Positions 15,313 through 24,888 of a stretch of DNA of 64,000 nt are shown piece after piece (within the stretch, counting starts at the first letter, position 1; every line of letters begins with the position of its first letter). A model generated the notes under the pieces. The model was not told where the DNA came from. It was given only the letters and a program-made list of their open reading frames with translations, and did not search any database. The stretch comes from Sediminibacterium sp. (GTDB lineage Bacteria > Bacteroidota > Bacteroidia > Chitinophagales > Chitinophagaceae), in assembly GCA_007280515.1 (NCBI GenBank), contig QYPL01000015.1, positions 1-64,000 of the forward strand, read 5' to 3'. A program made the translations under genes and the position numbers.

Positions 15313-16653
15313 TTATAGTTCTTTTACAGACTCTTTAAATTGACGACCCCTGTCTTCATAATTTTTAAATAAATCAAAACTAGCACAAGCAGGACTCATA
15401 AGTACTAAATCGCCTTTTTCTGCTAACTTGAAAGAAGCATTCACCGCTTTTTTAGCGCTATCTACTTCCACAATAGTTTTTACTTTATCCTTGAAAAATT
15501 CGATAATTTTTTTATTGTCGGTACCCATACAAACAATGGCCTTAACTTTTTCTTTCACTAAGTCGGCTATCAATTCATAATCATTTCCTTTGTCTACACC
15601 GCCTAAAATTAAAACAGTACTTTTTTGCATGCTCTCAAGGGCATACCAAGTACTATTTACATTGGTGGCCTTACTATCATTAATGAAATCAACGCCTCTT
15701 ACAGTAGCTACAAATTCCATTCTATGTTCCAGACTATGGAAATTACTTACTGCTTCGCGAATTTTTTCTTTCCTGATACCTAAGGTAGTAGCTGCAATGC
15801 TTGCGGCCATTGTGTTATAAGCATTATGCTTCCCTTTTAAGGCAAAATCATAAATGCTCATTGTAACGCGTTCTTCTTGGATTTTTAACATCATTTGATC
15901 GTTCTTGATGTAGCCTCCTTTTTTTACTTCTTGTTTCATAGAAAATGGTAGTGGGTTAGTATTGATGGTTAGTAGTTCTAGATGTTTTACGATGGTTTCA
16001 TCATCTATACAATAGATGAAATAATCTTCTGCAGTTTGATTCTCTATAATTCTAAACTTGCTTTTAATGTAATTTTCAAACTGGTGGTCATACCTGTCTA
16101 AATGATCTTCTGTAATATTTAACAAAATAGCAATCTCTGGTTTGAAATATTGAATGTCATCTAATTGAAAAGAGCTCACTTCAATAATGTATAAGGCTTT
16201 AGGGGCTTGGGCTATTTGCCTTGCAAATGAATAACCAATATTACCTACCATGGCTACATCTTCATTCACTAGTTTACAAATATGATATAATAAAGCAGTC
16301 GTTGTACTTTTACCATTGCTTCCTGTAATAGCTGCAATTTTACTACTGCCCTTATACCTATAACCAAATTCAATTTCACTTATCACTGGAATGCCTTTGG
16401 CTCTTATGGCTTTTACCATTTCATTTTTTTCTGGAATGCCTGGGCTTTTAATCACTTCACCCGATGCTAATATTCTTTCTACACTATGCGCCCCTGATTC
16501 AAATTCAATACTAGCTTCTTCTAATTCTTTTTGAAAATTAGCCTTGATAGCGCCGCCATCGGATACGAATACTTCATAGCCTTTTTGTTTGGCTAATAAA
16601 GCAGCACCTACTCCGCTTTCACCTGCACCTAATATGACTAATTTTTTTGCCAA
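15313..16653 (-). CDS. murD: UDP-N-acetylmuramoyl-L-alanine--D-glutamate ligase
   Basis: A 446-residue Mur ligase adding D-glutamate. It shows the N-terminal Rossmann motif GAGESGVGAA (9-18), ATP loop TGSNGKST (110-117), the EVSSFQLDDI segment, NDSKATN and the late MSPACASFDLF. The start is a TTG: an in-frame TGA lies six codons upstream, and no ATG lies between it and the glycine-rich motif. It begins four bases past the mraY stop. Confidence 0.96.
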   Translation of the reverse strand: MAKKLVILGAGESGVGAALLAKQKGYEVFVSDGGAIKANFQKELEEASIEFESGAHSVERILASGEVIKSPGIPEKNEMVKAIRAKGIPVISEIEFGYRYKGSSKIAAITGSNGKSTTTALLYHICKLVNEDVAMVGNIGYSFARQIAQAPKALYIIEVSSFQLDDIQYFKPEIAILLNITEDHLDRYDHQFENYIKSKFRIIENQTAEDYFIYCIDDETIVKHLELLTINTNPLPFSMKQEVKKGGYIKNDQMMLKIQEERVTMSIYDFALKGKHNAYNTMAASIAATTLGIRKEKIREAVSNFHSLEHRMEFVATVRGVDFINDSKATNVNSTWYALESMQKSTVLILGGVDKGNDYELIADLVKEKVKAIVCMGTDNKKIIEFFKDKVKTIVEVDSAKKAVNASFKLAEKGDLVLMSPACASFDLFKNYEDRGRQFKESVKEL

Positions 16654-16657
16654 TGCT

Positions 16658-17971
16658 TTATCTTGTTTTCAAGGTTAATATAGAAGCCACTACTAATAAA
16701 ATTGTAATGATCCAAAAACGTACGGCTATCTTACTTTCGTGAAATCCTTTCTTTTGATAATGATGATGTAGTGGGCTCATTAAAAAAACTCTTCTTCCTT
16801 CTCCAAATTTTTTCTTCGTGTATTTGAAATAGCTCACTTGAATAATAACAGATAAGTTTTCTATTAAAAACACACCGCAGAAAATAGGAATTAATAATTC
16901 TTTTCTAACAATAATGGCAAGTGATGCAATGATACCTCCTAAGGCTAGGCTTCCTGTATCGCCCATGAAAACCTGTGCTGGATATGCATTGTACCATAAA
17001 AAACCAATACAGGCTCCCACAAAGGCGCCTACAAAAATGGATAACTCACCTAAATTAGGTATGTACATTACATTTAAATAATCGGCAAATACATAGTTAC
17101 CACTTACATACACAAATATGCCCAACGCTGCCCCAATAATGGCAGATACACCAGCAGCTAGTCCGTCTAAGCCGTCAGTTAAATTCGCTCCATTAGATAC
17201 TGCAGTGATAATAAAAGTGACAATAAGAATATATACAATCCAAGTATATTTTTCAGCACCTGGACCTATCCAACTAATTATTTTGCTATAATTAAATTCA
17301 TGATTTTTTACAAAAGGAATAGTGGTAATAGGTGTTTTTACTTTTACAAAACGTCTTTCCACTCCATTAATTTTTCTTACTATCATATCAGCACCTTTTG
17401 CTACTTTCTCCCCTTTTTGTAAGCTTTCAGAAATAGTAGTAGAAATAATTTCTCTTTCCACTGTGACAGCATTGCTAAAATAAAGTGTCACACCAATAAT
17501 AGTGCCTAGTCCAACTTGACCAATAATTTTTGAAATACCTGCCAACCCATCACTATTTTGCTTTTTATAAGATGCCCCTTGTGCTTGCGCTTGCTTTCTT
17601 GCTCTAATTTTAAAATAATCATCTAAAAAACCAATAAGGCCTAACCACACTGTGCATAGTATCATCAAACGTATATACACTTTATCTAGGTTAGCAAATA
17701 ATAAAGTAGGAATTAAAATACTCAATAAGATAATTATACCTCCCATAGTAGGGGTTCCCTTTTTTTGTTGCTCACCCGCCAAACCTAGTTCTCTAACTGT
17801 TTCACCAATTTGCTTCTTCTCTAAAAAGAGTATTATTTTTTTACCATACACAGTGGCAATAAATAAAGACAATAATATTGCCATGGCAATTCTAAAAGTC
17901 AAGAATTGAAAGGCCCCCAAACCTGGGATATTAAATGTTTTGTCAAGCCAAGAAAATAATTGATATAGCAT
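16658..17971 (-). CDS. mraY: Phospho-MurNAc-pentapeptide translocase MraY
   Basis: A 437-residue membrane enzyme that makes lipid I. Family motifs are GTPTMGGI, the DDYFK catalytic loop, TDGLDGLA and MSPLHHHYQ. It is longer than the approximately 360 residues of E. coli MraY because of a soluble-looking insert of about 70 residues after the third or fourth helix (roughly 165-245, with [17 protein letters not shown]); from memory, inserts here are common in Bacteroidota. It is separated from murE by five bases. Confidence 0.97.
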   Translation of the reverse strand: MLYQLFSWLDKTFNIPGLGAFQFLTFRIAMAILLSLFIATVYGKKIILFLEKKQIGETVRELGLAGEQQKKGTPTMGGIIILLSILIPTLLFANLDKVYIRLMILCTVWLGLIGFLDDYFKIRARKQAQAQGASYKKQNSDGLAGISKIIGQVGLGTIIGVTLYFSNAVTVEREIISTTISESLQKGEKVAKGADMIVRKINGVERRFVKVKTPITTIPFVKNHEFNYSKIISWIGPGAEKYTWIVYILIVTFIITAVSNGANLTDGLDGLAAGVSAIIGAALGIFVYVSGNYVFADYLNVMYIPNLGELSIFVGAFVGACIGFLWYNAYPAQVFMGDTGSLALGGIIASLAIIVRKELLIPIFCGVFLIENLSVIIQVSYFKYTKKKFGEGRRVFLMSPLHHHYQKKGFHESKIAVRFWIITILLVVASILTLKTR

Positions 17972-17976
17972 ATTGA

Positions 17977-19440
17977 CTATTTTTCTAATTCTTTAAATTG
18001 TTTGGCTAATACTTGTTTATCATCAAAATCGTGCTTTACCCCTTTAATATCTTGATACTTCTCATGCCCCTTACCTGCTATTAAAATAATATCACCCGAT
18101 TTTGCAAAACTTACAGCCGCTTTTATGGCTTCTTTTCTATCAACAATATTGATGTACTTTCTTTTTGCAGCACTAGTCAAACCTTCTTCCATATCCTTAA
18201 TAATTTGATTTGGGTCTTCTGATCTAGGATTGTCGCTGGTAAAAAATACTTTATTACTCAAGTCACAAGCCACCTGCGCCATAATGGGCCTTTTTGTTTT
18301 ATCTCTATCTCCTCCGCAACCCACTACAGTAATCACTGCTTCATTACCCTTTCTTAATTTAGCAATAGTGGTTAAAACATTCTCTAATGCATCTGGTGTA
18401 TGCGCGTAATCAATAATGCCAATAATTTTTTCTGTACTTACGATATAATCAAATCGTCCTTCTGCACCTGTTAAAGCACTTAATACAGTCAATACTTCTG
18501 TAGTTGTTTCACCCAGTTGAATGGCTATTCCGTAAACTGCTAATAAATTATACGCATTAAATGTGCCAATTAAACGGCAATGCACTTCAATATCATTCAC
18601 AAGCATCACTAGTCCGCTTAATTGATTTTCTAAAATTTTTCCTTTATAATTAGCAGGTGCATGAATGGCATAAGTTAATTTAGTGGCCTTGGTATTCGCA
18701 AGCATTACAGCCCCGTTTTTATCATCCAAATTGCTTAATGCAAAAGCAGTTGCAGGCAATTGATCAAAGAAAGTTTTTTTAGCTTCTATATAAGCTTCAA
18801 AAGTTTTATGATAATCTAAATGGTCGTGGGTGATATTGGTAAAAGCCCCTCCTACGAATTGTAATCCAGTAATGCGATGTTGAACAATAGCATGGCTACT
18901 CACTTCCATAAATACATGCGTACAGCCTGCCTCTACCATTTTTTGCAATAATGCATTTAATTGAATGGCATCTGGTGTAGTATGCGTTGCTGCTATAATT
19001 TCTGTTCCAATCTGATTTTGTACTGTGCTTATTAAGCCGCAGGTGTACCCTAATGAAGAAAATAATTTATACAATAAGGTAGCGACTGTCGTTTTACCAT
19101 TGGTGCCCGTTACACCTACTAATTTTACATGCGTAGAAGGCTCATCATAAAATTGATGTGCCATAATAGCTACTGCTTCTTGTGCATTCTCCACCATGAT
19201 ATAAGTAACTCCCTGCACTAAACCTGCTGGTTTATTTTCACAAACAATTACAGTAGCCCCTTTTTCAATAGCAGTAGATATAAAAGAATGGCCATCTGAT
19301 TGTAAACCTTTGATAGCCACAAAAACAGCGCCTTTAACTATTTTTCTTGAATCTATTTGTATAGTGATGACTTCTTGTTGAGTACTACCTACTACCTCTC
19401 TTAAAGCCACCCCAAATAATATAGATTGTAATGATTTCAT
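17977..19440 (-). CDS. murE: UDP-MurNAc-tripeptide synthetase MurE, meso-DAP type
   Basis: A 487-residue Mur ligase with ATP loop GTNGKT (112-117), THTTPDAI and EVSSHAI substrate segments, and the DNPRSEDP motif that selects meso-diaminopimelate rather than lysine. The peptidoglycan should therefore be of the DAP type. Its ATG shares one base with the ftsI stop codon (TAATG), a typical sign of coupled translation. Confidence 0.97.
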   Translation of the reverse strand: MKSLQSILFGVALREVVGSTQQEVITIQIDSRKIVKGAVFVAIKGLQSDGHSFISTAIEKGATVIVCENKPAGLVQGVTYIMVENAQEAVAIMAHQFYDEPSTHVKLVGVTGTNGKTTVATLLYKLFSSLGYTCGLISTVQNQIGTEIIAATHTTPDAIQLNALLQKMVEAGCTHVFMEVSSHAIVQHRITGLQFVGGAFTNITHDHLDYHKTFEAYIEAKKTFFDQLPATAFALSNLDDKNGAVMLANTKATKLTYAIHAPANYKGKILENQLSGLVMLVNDIEVHCRLIGTFNAYNLLAVYGIAIQLGETTTEVLTVLSALTGAEGRFDYIVSTEKIIGIIDYAHTPDALENVLTTIAKLRKGNEAVITVVGCGGDRDKTKRPIMAQVACDLSNKVFFTSDNPRSEDPNQIIKDMEEGLTSAAKRKYINIVDRKEAIKAAVSFAKSGDIILIAGKGHEKYQDIKGVKHDFDDKQVLAKQFKELEK

Positions 19441-21554
19441 TAATTTAAATCAATTTGAATTTGTTGTCCTTTAATAATAAGTTCTCCTTGAGCAATACTT
19501 TGCTTAATCACTTTTCCTTTACCCACACATTTCACTAATAATCCCTTTTTCTCACAAAGCCACAATGCATCTTGCAATTTCATACCCGTCATATTAGGCA
19601 TGGTCGTATCTGAAATAATTTGTGTGGCTGCTTTTATATTTTTTCCTTTCCCTTCTAATTGTATCCAATTATTTGAAGCTGTTGAAGAGTCTTGATAAGG
19701 AATGAATAATTGCTTGGCTATAGTTTGTAATGATATTTTTGAAACACTATAATTAAATAATGAACTATCCTTCACTGAGAATACAGGTGCGATATCTAAT
19801 TTGTTTTGTATATAAGTAGAGTATAACCTGTCAGCAATTTCTTTAAATACCGGGCCAGCTACTGAGGCGCCAAAATGATTAGCCGCGTGTGGATGATTAA
19901 TAATAATAACTGCAATGGTATATTGAGGATTATCTGCTGGGAAATAACCCACAAAAGAAGATTGGAAAATTGCATCGGCATACCCTTTATTTCCATCGGC
20001 CACTAAGGCTGTTCCTGTTTTTCCACCCACTTTATACAAGCTATTTACAAATAATTTTTTAGCTGTACCATTGGTACACACACCCTCTAGTGCCGTATGT
20101 AAGTCTTTAATAGTGGAAGGCGAACAAACCATTTCCCCATAGGCCATAGGGCTCATGGTTTTTATAATTCTCCCCTCTTCCTTAATAGCATTCACTAAAT
20201 AGGGGCGCATCATAATACCATTATTAGCAATGCTATTATACATTGTTAAAGTTTGAATAGGCGCAATGGCAATATTATAACCAAATGCCATCCAAGGAAG
20301 TGTAGTGGGCCCCCATCTTTTACTATTGGGTTTAATGAGAAGTGGATAACCTTCTCCCATTAAATCAATCCCCGAAGTGGTATCAATTCTTAATTTAGAG
20401 AGATGTTTAAAATAAGCTTGTGGATTATCATTAAAATAAGTAACAGCTAATTTAGCCATACCCACATTTGAACTTTCCTCAAATGCTTCTAATACAGTGG
20501 CCTCATGCTTACCATGATTTTCTGCATCTCTCACTACACGTCCTGCATAATTCCAAGTACCTCCTTCTAAATTTACTTTAGAATCTAAGCTTACTTTTTT
20601 ATCTTCTAAGGCCGACAATAAAGTGACTAATTTAAATGTAGAACCAGGCTCAGTAACCCTTGTAGCGTAATTTAAATCTTCAGTATATACACCATCGCCT
20701 ATTTTACCCAAATTAGCAATAGCTTTAATTTTCCCTGTTTTTACTTCCATTACCATGGCTACACCTGAACGCGCATCATTTTGAATCATCATCTTCTTCA
20801 ATGCATTCTCCGTTACCTCTTGTATAAAAACATCAATAGTGCTTACTATATCCTTACCTGTTTCAGGCGCAATTTCAAATTCACCTTCCTGTACTGGAAC
20901 CGTTACGCCGCCTGCAATAGCGCGCACTAATTGACGGCCACCCCGTCCATTCAAAACAGTATCATACGATTTTTCTAAACCTACTTTATTTTCATCTCTA
21001 GCAAGTCCAATAGTTCTATAGCCAATATTTTCATAGGGGTTTAATCGAATATTTTTTTCCTCCGCAATCATACCACTCTTATACCTACCTAATTTAAATA
21101 AAGGAAATTTTATTAGTTGCAAGTAATCTCTATAAGAGATTTTCTTTCTCAACTCATAATTACCTTCACTGGCTTCATACGCCTTTGTTAACTCCTCTTT
21201 ATATTTTTCTGCCGACTTGTCTTTAAATAAATCTGCTAAACTTATACTTAATGAATCGATATGGGTTCTAAATAGAATACCAGCTTTTTCGTGTAGTGGA
21301 CTAACTCTAAAGTCAATGTAAATATCAAACTGAGGAATATTGGTACTTAACATTTGGCCATCTTCACTATAGATAGTACCTCTTGCTGCAGGAATTTCTA
21401 CAATTCTTTGATGCAAACTATCACTTAAGCTTCTCCAGTACTTTCCTTGAACTTGCTGAATGTAGAAGGCCTTCCCTAAAATAAGGATGCATACTAATAC
21501 AATAAGTATGAAACTTAAGTAAACCCTCCATAATATGTCGCGTTTTACGTCCAT
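19440..21554 (-). CDS. ftsI: Septal transpeptidase FtsI (PBP3) with a C-terminal PASTA domain
   Basis: A 704-residue class B penicillin-binding protein: one N-terminal transmembrane helix (about 11-28), a pedestal domain, and the transpeptidase domain with active-site S305 and K308 (GSTFK), SSN (361-363) and KTGT (512-515). Residues from about 650 to the end form a single PASTA domain (MTGMKLQDALWLCEKKGL), a Spo-VD-like trait. It crosslinks septal peptidoglycan with FtsW. Two bases separate it from ftsL. Confidence 0.96.
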   Translation of the reverse strand: MDVKRDILWRVYLSFILIVLVCILILGKAFYIQQVQGKYWRSLSDSLHQRIVEIPAARGTIYSEDGQMLSTNIPQFDIYIDFRVSPLHEKAGILFRTHIDSLSISLADLFKDKSAEKYKEELTKAYEASEGNYELRKKISYRDYLQLIKFPLFKLGRYKSGMIAEEKNIRLNPYENIGYRTIGLARDENKVGLEKSYDTVLNGRGGRQLVRAIAGGVTVPVQEGEFEIAPETGKDIVSTIDVFIQEVTENALKKMMIQNDARSGVAMVMEVKTGKIKAIANLGKIGDGVYTEDLNYATRVTEPGSTFKLVTLLSALEDKKVSLDSKVNLEGGTWNYAGRVVRDAENHGKHEATVLEAFEESSNVGMAKLAVTYFNDNPQAYFKHLSKLRIDTTSGIDLMGEGYPLLIKPNSKRWGPTTLPWMAFGYNIAIAPIQTLTMYNSIANNGIMMRPYLVNAIKEEGRIIKTMSPMAYGEMVCSPSTIKDLHTALEGVCTNGTAKKLFVNSLYKVGGKTGTALVADGNKGYADAIFQSSFVGYFPADNPQYTIAVIIINHPHAANHFGASVAGPVFKEIADRLYSTYIQNKLDIAPVFSVKDSSLFNYSVSKISLQTIAKQLFIPYQDSSTASNNWIQLEGKGKNIKAATQIISDTTMPNMTGMKLQDALWLCEKKGLLVKCVGKGKVIKQSIAQGELIIKGQQIQIDLN

Positions 21555-21556
21555 TA

Positions 21557-21901
21557 TTAGTTTTTATGGGGAGCTTTAATTTTATTTTCAATGGCTAGTC
21601 TAATAGGCATTTCTTTAGAAACCACTAAGCCATAAGGGGCCATTGCGTTTTGTACTTCAATAGCACGACTACGACGCATTAGTTCAGACTTGATGGTCTT
21701 ATATTCAAACTGAAGTTCTTTCAGTTCTTTTTGCGTGGTGTTTATTCGACGGATTGTTTTGTCGGTAAGATGCCCATTCGCTATGTAAAGGATAGCGATG
21801 AATGCTAGGAACAAAAAGAAACTAATGTTCATAACAATCCACTGATAATTAAGAATACTTTTTAGGGTATTCTTAGGGGCTGGGTTAATGGGTACAGACA
21901 T
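21557..21901 (-). CDS. ftsL: FtsL-like bitopic division protein
   Basis: A 114-residue protein with a short cytoplasmic N-terminus, one transmembrane helix (about 22-40) and a periplasmic coiled-coil stretch (TTQKELKELQFEYKTIKSEL). Sequence is poorly conserved across FtsL proteins; the assignment rests on topology, size and position between rsmH and ftsI. The ATG at 21901 lies four bases after the rsmH stop. The frame could extend to a GTG at 21925 inside rsmH, which is less likely. Confidence 0.85.
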   Translation of the reverse strand: MSVPINPAPKNTLKSILNYQWIVMNISFFLFLAFIAILYIANGHLTDKTIRRINTTQKELKELQFEYKTIKSELMRRSRAIEVQNAMAPYGLVVSKEMPIRLAIENKIKAPHKN

Positions 21902-21905
21902 ACTA

Positions 21906-22850
21906 TTATACTCTTTGGGCAGCACGCATTTTTGCGCTTCTGCTTCGATTGTTTTCTTTCATCTCTTTTTCAGAAGCCACTACAGGTTTTTTTGTAATGA
22001 TTTTCCAAAAAACTTCCTTTTCTACGGATAAAAAAGGATGGGCATCTTCGGCTTCTTCTTGCGATACTCGAAAAGCATTTTTTACAAAACGATCTTCGAT
22101 GGAATGGAAAGTGATGATTACCGCTCGACCTCCTGGCTTCACTACTAAAGGAAGCTGCTTTAAAAATTCCTTTAGTGCTTCCATCTCCTCATTCACTTCT
22201 ATTCTTATGGCTTGAAAAACTTGTGCCCAATATTTATTAGGGTTTCCCTTGACTACAGGCGCGATAAATGTCTTAAAATCTTGAACCGTATTTATTTTAA
22301 CATGTTTACGCTGCGTGACAATATGCTTGGCTAAAGTTTTAGAGTTCGTTACCTCGCCATATTGTTCAAACATTTTATGTAGTGCTGCTTCAGCGTAAGA
22401 TTCAATAATTTGAGCGGCTGTTTGGCTTTGACGTTGATCCATGCGCATATCAAAAGGGCCATCGTGTCTGGTTGAAAAGCCTCTTGTACCTTCATCAAAT
22501 TGATGACTACTTACGCCTAAGTCGGCAAGTATACCATCTACTTGATCTATTTTATTTAAACGCAGAAAACGTTGTAGATACTTAAAGTTTTCTGGAATAA
22601 AAACAAGACGATTGTCCTTCGGTAAATTTTGTTGCGCATCGGCATCTTGATCAAAAGCAATAAGTCGTCCTTCAGGGCCAAGCATAGATAAGATACCCTT
22701 ACTATGACCCCCACCACCAAATGTGGCATCTACATAAATACCATTTGGTTTTATGTTTAGATGAGACAAGCACTCTTGAAATAATACTGGAATATGATAA
22801 GAAGAAGCAAAAGCTTTAGATGCGTTGGAATCAATGATTTGATTTTGCAT
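21906..22850 (-). CDS. rsmH: 16S rRNA (cytosine-1402 N4)-methyltransferase
   Basis: A 314-residue SAM-dependent methyltransferase (MraW) that modifies C1402 in the decoding site. Motifs are YHIPVLFQE, DATFGGGGHSKGIL, ILADLGVSSHQFD, RGFSTRHDGPFDMRMD and FHSIEDRFVK. It is the second gene of the dcw cluster, nine bases after mraZ, as in most bacteria. Length is normal. Confidence 0.97.
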   Translation of the reverse strand: MQNQIIDSNASKAFASSYHIPVLFQECLSHLNIKPNGIYVDATFGGGGHSKGILSMLGPEGRLIAFDQDADAQQNLPKDNRLVFIPENFKYLQRFLRLNKIDQVDGILADLGVSSHQFDEGTRGFSTRHDGPFDMRMDQRQSQTAAQIIESYAEAALHKMFEQYGEVTNSKTLAKHIVTQRKHVKINTVQDFKTFIAPVVKGNPNKYWAQVFQAIRIEVNEEMEALKEFLKQLPLVVKPGGRAVIITFHSIEDRFVKNAFRVSQEEAEDAHPFLSVEKEVFWKIITKKPVVASEKEMKENNRSRSAKMRAAQRV

Positions 22851-22859
22851 CTGTTTTAC

Positions 22860-23318
22860 TTAATCTTGATTTTTAATTCCTGCCATTACTTCTTGCGCCA
22901 AATTACTAAATGCATCTGCAGAGAAATCTTCAAAGAGCTGTTTGTACTTACTTGCATCCCAAATTTCAAAACGATCTAAAGCGGCGGCTAAAACAATCTC
23001 CTTACCTGGTAAAGCAAATTCACGTAAAGTAGGTGGCAATAAAATTCTTCCTGCTGCATCCAATTCTACTTCGGTGGCTCCTCCAAGAAATTGACGTCTA
23101 AACTGACGCACTTTTGGATCGAAATCGTTCAACTGGCTAATTCTATCTAATATACTTTGCCAGCTTTTCAACGGATAAAGTGTCAAGCACTTCTCAAAGC
23201 CTCTACTAACAATAAAATGGTTCTCCCCTTCCGCTAGCTGTTTTTTAAGACTGCCAGGTAAATGGAAACGCCCTTTTGCGTCGATAGTTGATTGATATTC
23301 TCCGTGAAAGCCTGTCAT
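22860..23318 (-). CDS. mraZ: Transcriptional regulator MraZ
   Basis: A 152-residue protein with two AbrB-like swapped-hairpin domains, shown by the repeated DAKGRFHLP and DAAGRILLP loops. MraZ forms ring-shaped oligomers that bind repeated GTGG-type boxes before its own operon and control dcw expression. It is the first gene of the cluster, and GTGG boxes lie upstream (23343-23501). No canonical TAnnTTTG box is visible in front of it. Confidence 0.96.
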   Translation of the reverse strand: MTGFHGEYQSTIDAKGRFHLPGSLKKQLAEGENHFIVSRGFEKCLTLYPLKSWQSILDRISQLNDFDPKVRQFRRQFLGGATEVELDAAGRILLPPTLREFALPGKEIVLAAALDRFEIWDASKYKQLFEDFSADAFSNLAQEVMAGIKNQD

Positions 23319-23342
23319 TGTTAATAATTAGAGTGTTTTTTA

Positions 23343-23501
23343 CCACTTGTTCACACAAATTAACACAATTTCCCACTTTTAAAGGCTAAAACAGGGGTTC
23401 TAGTTTTCCACAAGAAATAAACCAAGCTGAAAATCAATGCAGTAAAGAAGTTCAGGTGGGTTTTTACATTTATTTAGAATAAAGCATGTGGAAACCTGTG
23501 G
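23343..23501. promoter_or_regulatory. Cluster of GTGG boxes between mraZ and queA: candidate MraZ operators
   Basis: GTGG reads toward mraZ at 23346-23343, 23376-23373 and 23411-23408, each followed by A-rich sequence (GTGGTAAAA, GTGGGAAAT, GTGGAAAAC). GTGG reads toward queA at 23456, 23488 and 23498, the last two as a perfect 10-bp-spaced pair of GTGGAAA. MraZ is known to bind repeated GTGG-type boxes before mraZ. Use by this MraZ is inferred. Confidence 0.45.
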
Positions 23502-23534
23502 AAAAGCCTGTTTTTTATGTGAAAAAGAGGTGAA

Positions 23535-23567
23535 TTGCAGTGAAAATCAAGGCAATATGTACCTTTG
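23535..23567 (+). promoter_or_regulatory. Promoter of queA, leaderless arrangement
   Basis: TTG (23535-23537), 22 nt, TACCTTTG (23560-23567). The queA ATG (23572) follows after four bases. Confidence 0.6.
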
Positions 23568-23571
23568 GGCT

Positions 23572-24888
23572 ATGAAGCCTTCTATTAACCTGCCTATTGA
23601 GGATTTTGACTACCCTTTACCAGACCAACTTATTGCCTATACGCCTACTGCTAATAGATCGGATAGTAAGCTATTAGTATGGAATAAAGAGATCATTGCA
23701 GAAAGTACTTACAATCATATTGCAAATTTCATTGCTGAAAAAGCTGCGCTGTATTTTAATAATAGTAAAGTGATTGCTGCAAGAATTCATTTTCAAAAAG
23801 CAAATAATGCTACGATTGAAATTTTTTGTTTAGAGCCCAGTGCTGCATTTCAACCTATCTCCGTGGCCATGCAGGCTACTCAAAAAGTAGAGTGGATTTG
23901 TTTAGTGGGTGGTGCTAAAAAATGGAAAGAAGATTTTTTAGAAAAAGAATTTGAAATTACACCATCAAATAATGGAAAAAATAAAGCAGCTGTAAATAAT
24001 AATACCCAAGTCACTGTTAAAGTGCGCGCTAAGAAAATAAAATTAATAGAGGGAAAATTTTTAATTGAATTTTCTTGGGATAATGACAACATAAGCTTCT
24101 CCGAAATTATAGAACATATTGGCAGCATTCCCCTTCCACCCTATATTCAACGCGCTACTACAGAAGAAGATAAACATAGATACCAAACTACTTATGCGAA
24201 ACAAGAAGGTTCGGTGGCAGCACCTACAGCAGGCCTACATTTTGATGCTGCTATATTTGATGCGCTTGCTCAAAAAAAATGCAGTACTGAATTTATTAGT
24301 CTGCATGTTGGAGCAGGTACCTTTATGCCCGTAAAAACGGATAATATTACCGATCATGAAATGCATGCAGAAGTTTTTGAAATTACGACTGCAACCCTCA
24401 CTCATTTAATAGACATCGCAAATCAAAAAGAATTAAATCCAGACAAGTATACCCCAGTCATTGCAGTGGGTACCACTACCTTGCGTACGATAGAAACCTT
24501 GTATTGGTTAGGCGTGAAATTAATAAATAACCCAAGCCTGCAAAAAAACAAGGACCTACAGTTAATGCAGTGGGACGCCTATGAAACTAACAATGATACT
24601 AGCGACCAAGTAATAACAGTTAAAGAAGCAGTAAGCACCTTATTAAACTGGATGCAATCGCATCAAATGGATCAGCTTATTACCAGTACTCAATTAATGA
24701 TTGTGCCAGGGTATACATTTAAAATTGTGAATGGCTTAGTGACTAATTTTCATCAACCTAAGTCCACCTTGCTTTTAATTATTGCAGCTATTACCGGGGA
24801 TTCCTGGAAAGAGATTTACCAGCATGCTATAGAAAACCAATACCGCTTTTTAAGCTATGGAGATGGTTGTTATTTTAAGATTAATTAG
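23572..24888 (+). CDS. queA: S-adenosylmethionine:tRNA ribosyltransferase-isomerase
   Basis: A 438-residue QueA, which transfers and rearranges the ribose of SAM to make epoxyqueuosine on tRNA. Key segments are DFDYPLPDQLIAYTP at the start, PLPPYIQRATTEEDKHRYQT, VAAPTAGLHF, LHVGAGTF and TNFHQPKSTLLL near the end. It is longer than many homologues because of an insert around 120-175. The start at 23572 puts the conserved N-terminus in place and follows a TAnnTTTG box; the frame extends upstream only through weak sequence. Its 3' end overlaps the convergent kinase gene by 8 bases. Confidence 0.95.
   Translation: MKPSINLPIEDFDYPLPDQLIAYTPTANRSDSKLLVWNKEIIAESTYNHIANFIAEKAALYFNNSKVIAARIHFQKANNATIEIFCLEPSAAFQPISVAMQATQKVEWICLVGGAKKWKEDFLEKEFEITPSNNGKNKAAVNNNTQVTVKVRAKKIKLIEGKFLIEFSWDNDNISFSEIIEHIGSIPLPPYIQRATTEEDKHRYQTTYAKQEGSVAAPTAGLHFDAAIFDALAQKKCSTEFISLHVGAGTFMPVKTDNITDHEMHAEVFEITTATLTHLIDIANQKELNPDKYTPVIAVGTTTLRTIETLYWLGVKLINNPSLQKNKDLQLMQWDAYETNNDTSDQVITVKEAVSTLLNWMQSHQMDQLITSTQLMIVPGYTFKIVNGLVTNFHQPKSTLLLIIAAITGDSWKEIYQHAIENQYRFLSYGDGCYFKIN

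Noticed and set aside
23400..23501. TTTTCCACA-type motifs as DnaA boxes of a replication origin
   Set aside because: They differ from TTATCCACA at a key base, no dnaA or AT-rich unwinding module is near, and the motifs are better explained as GTGG boxes of MraZ.
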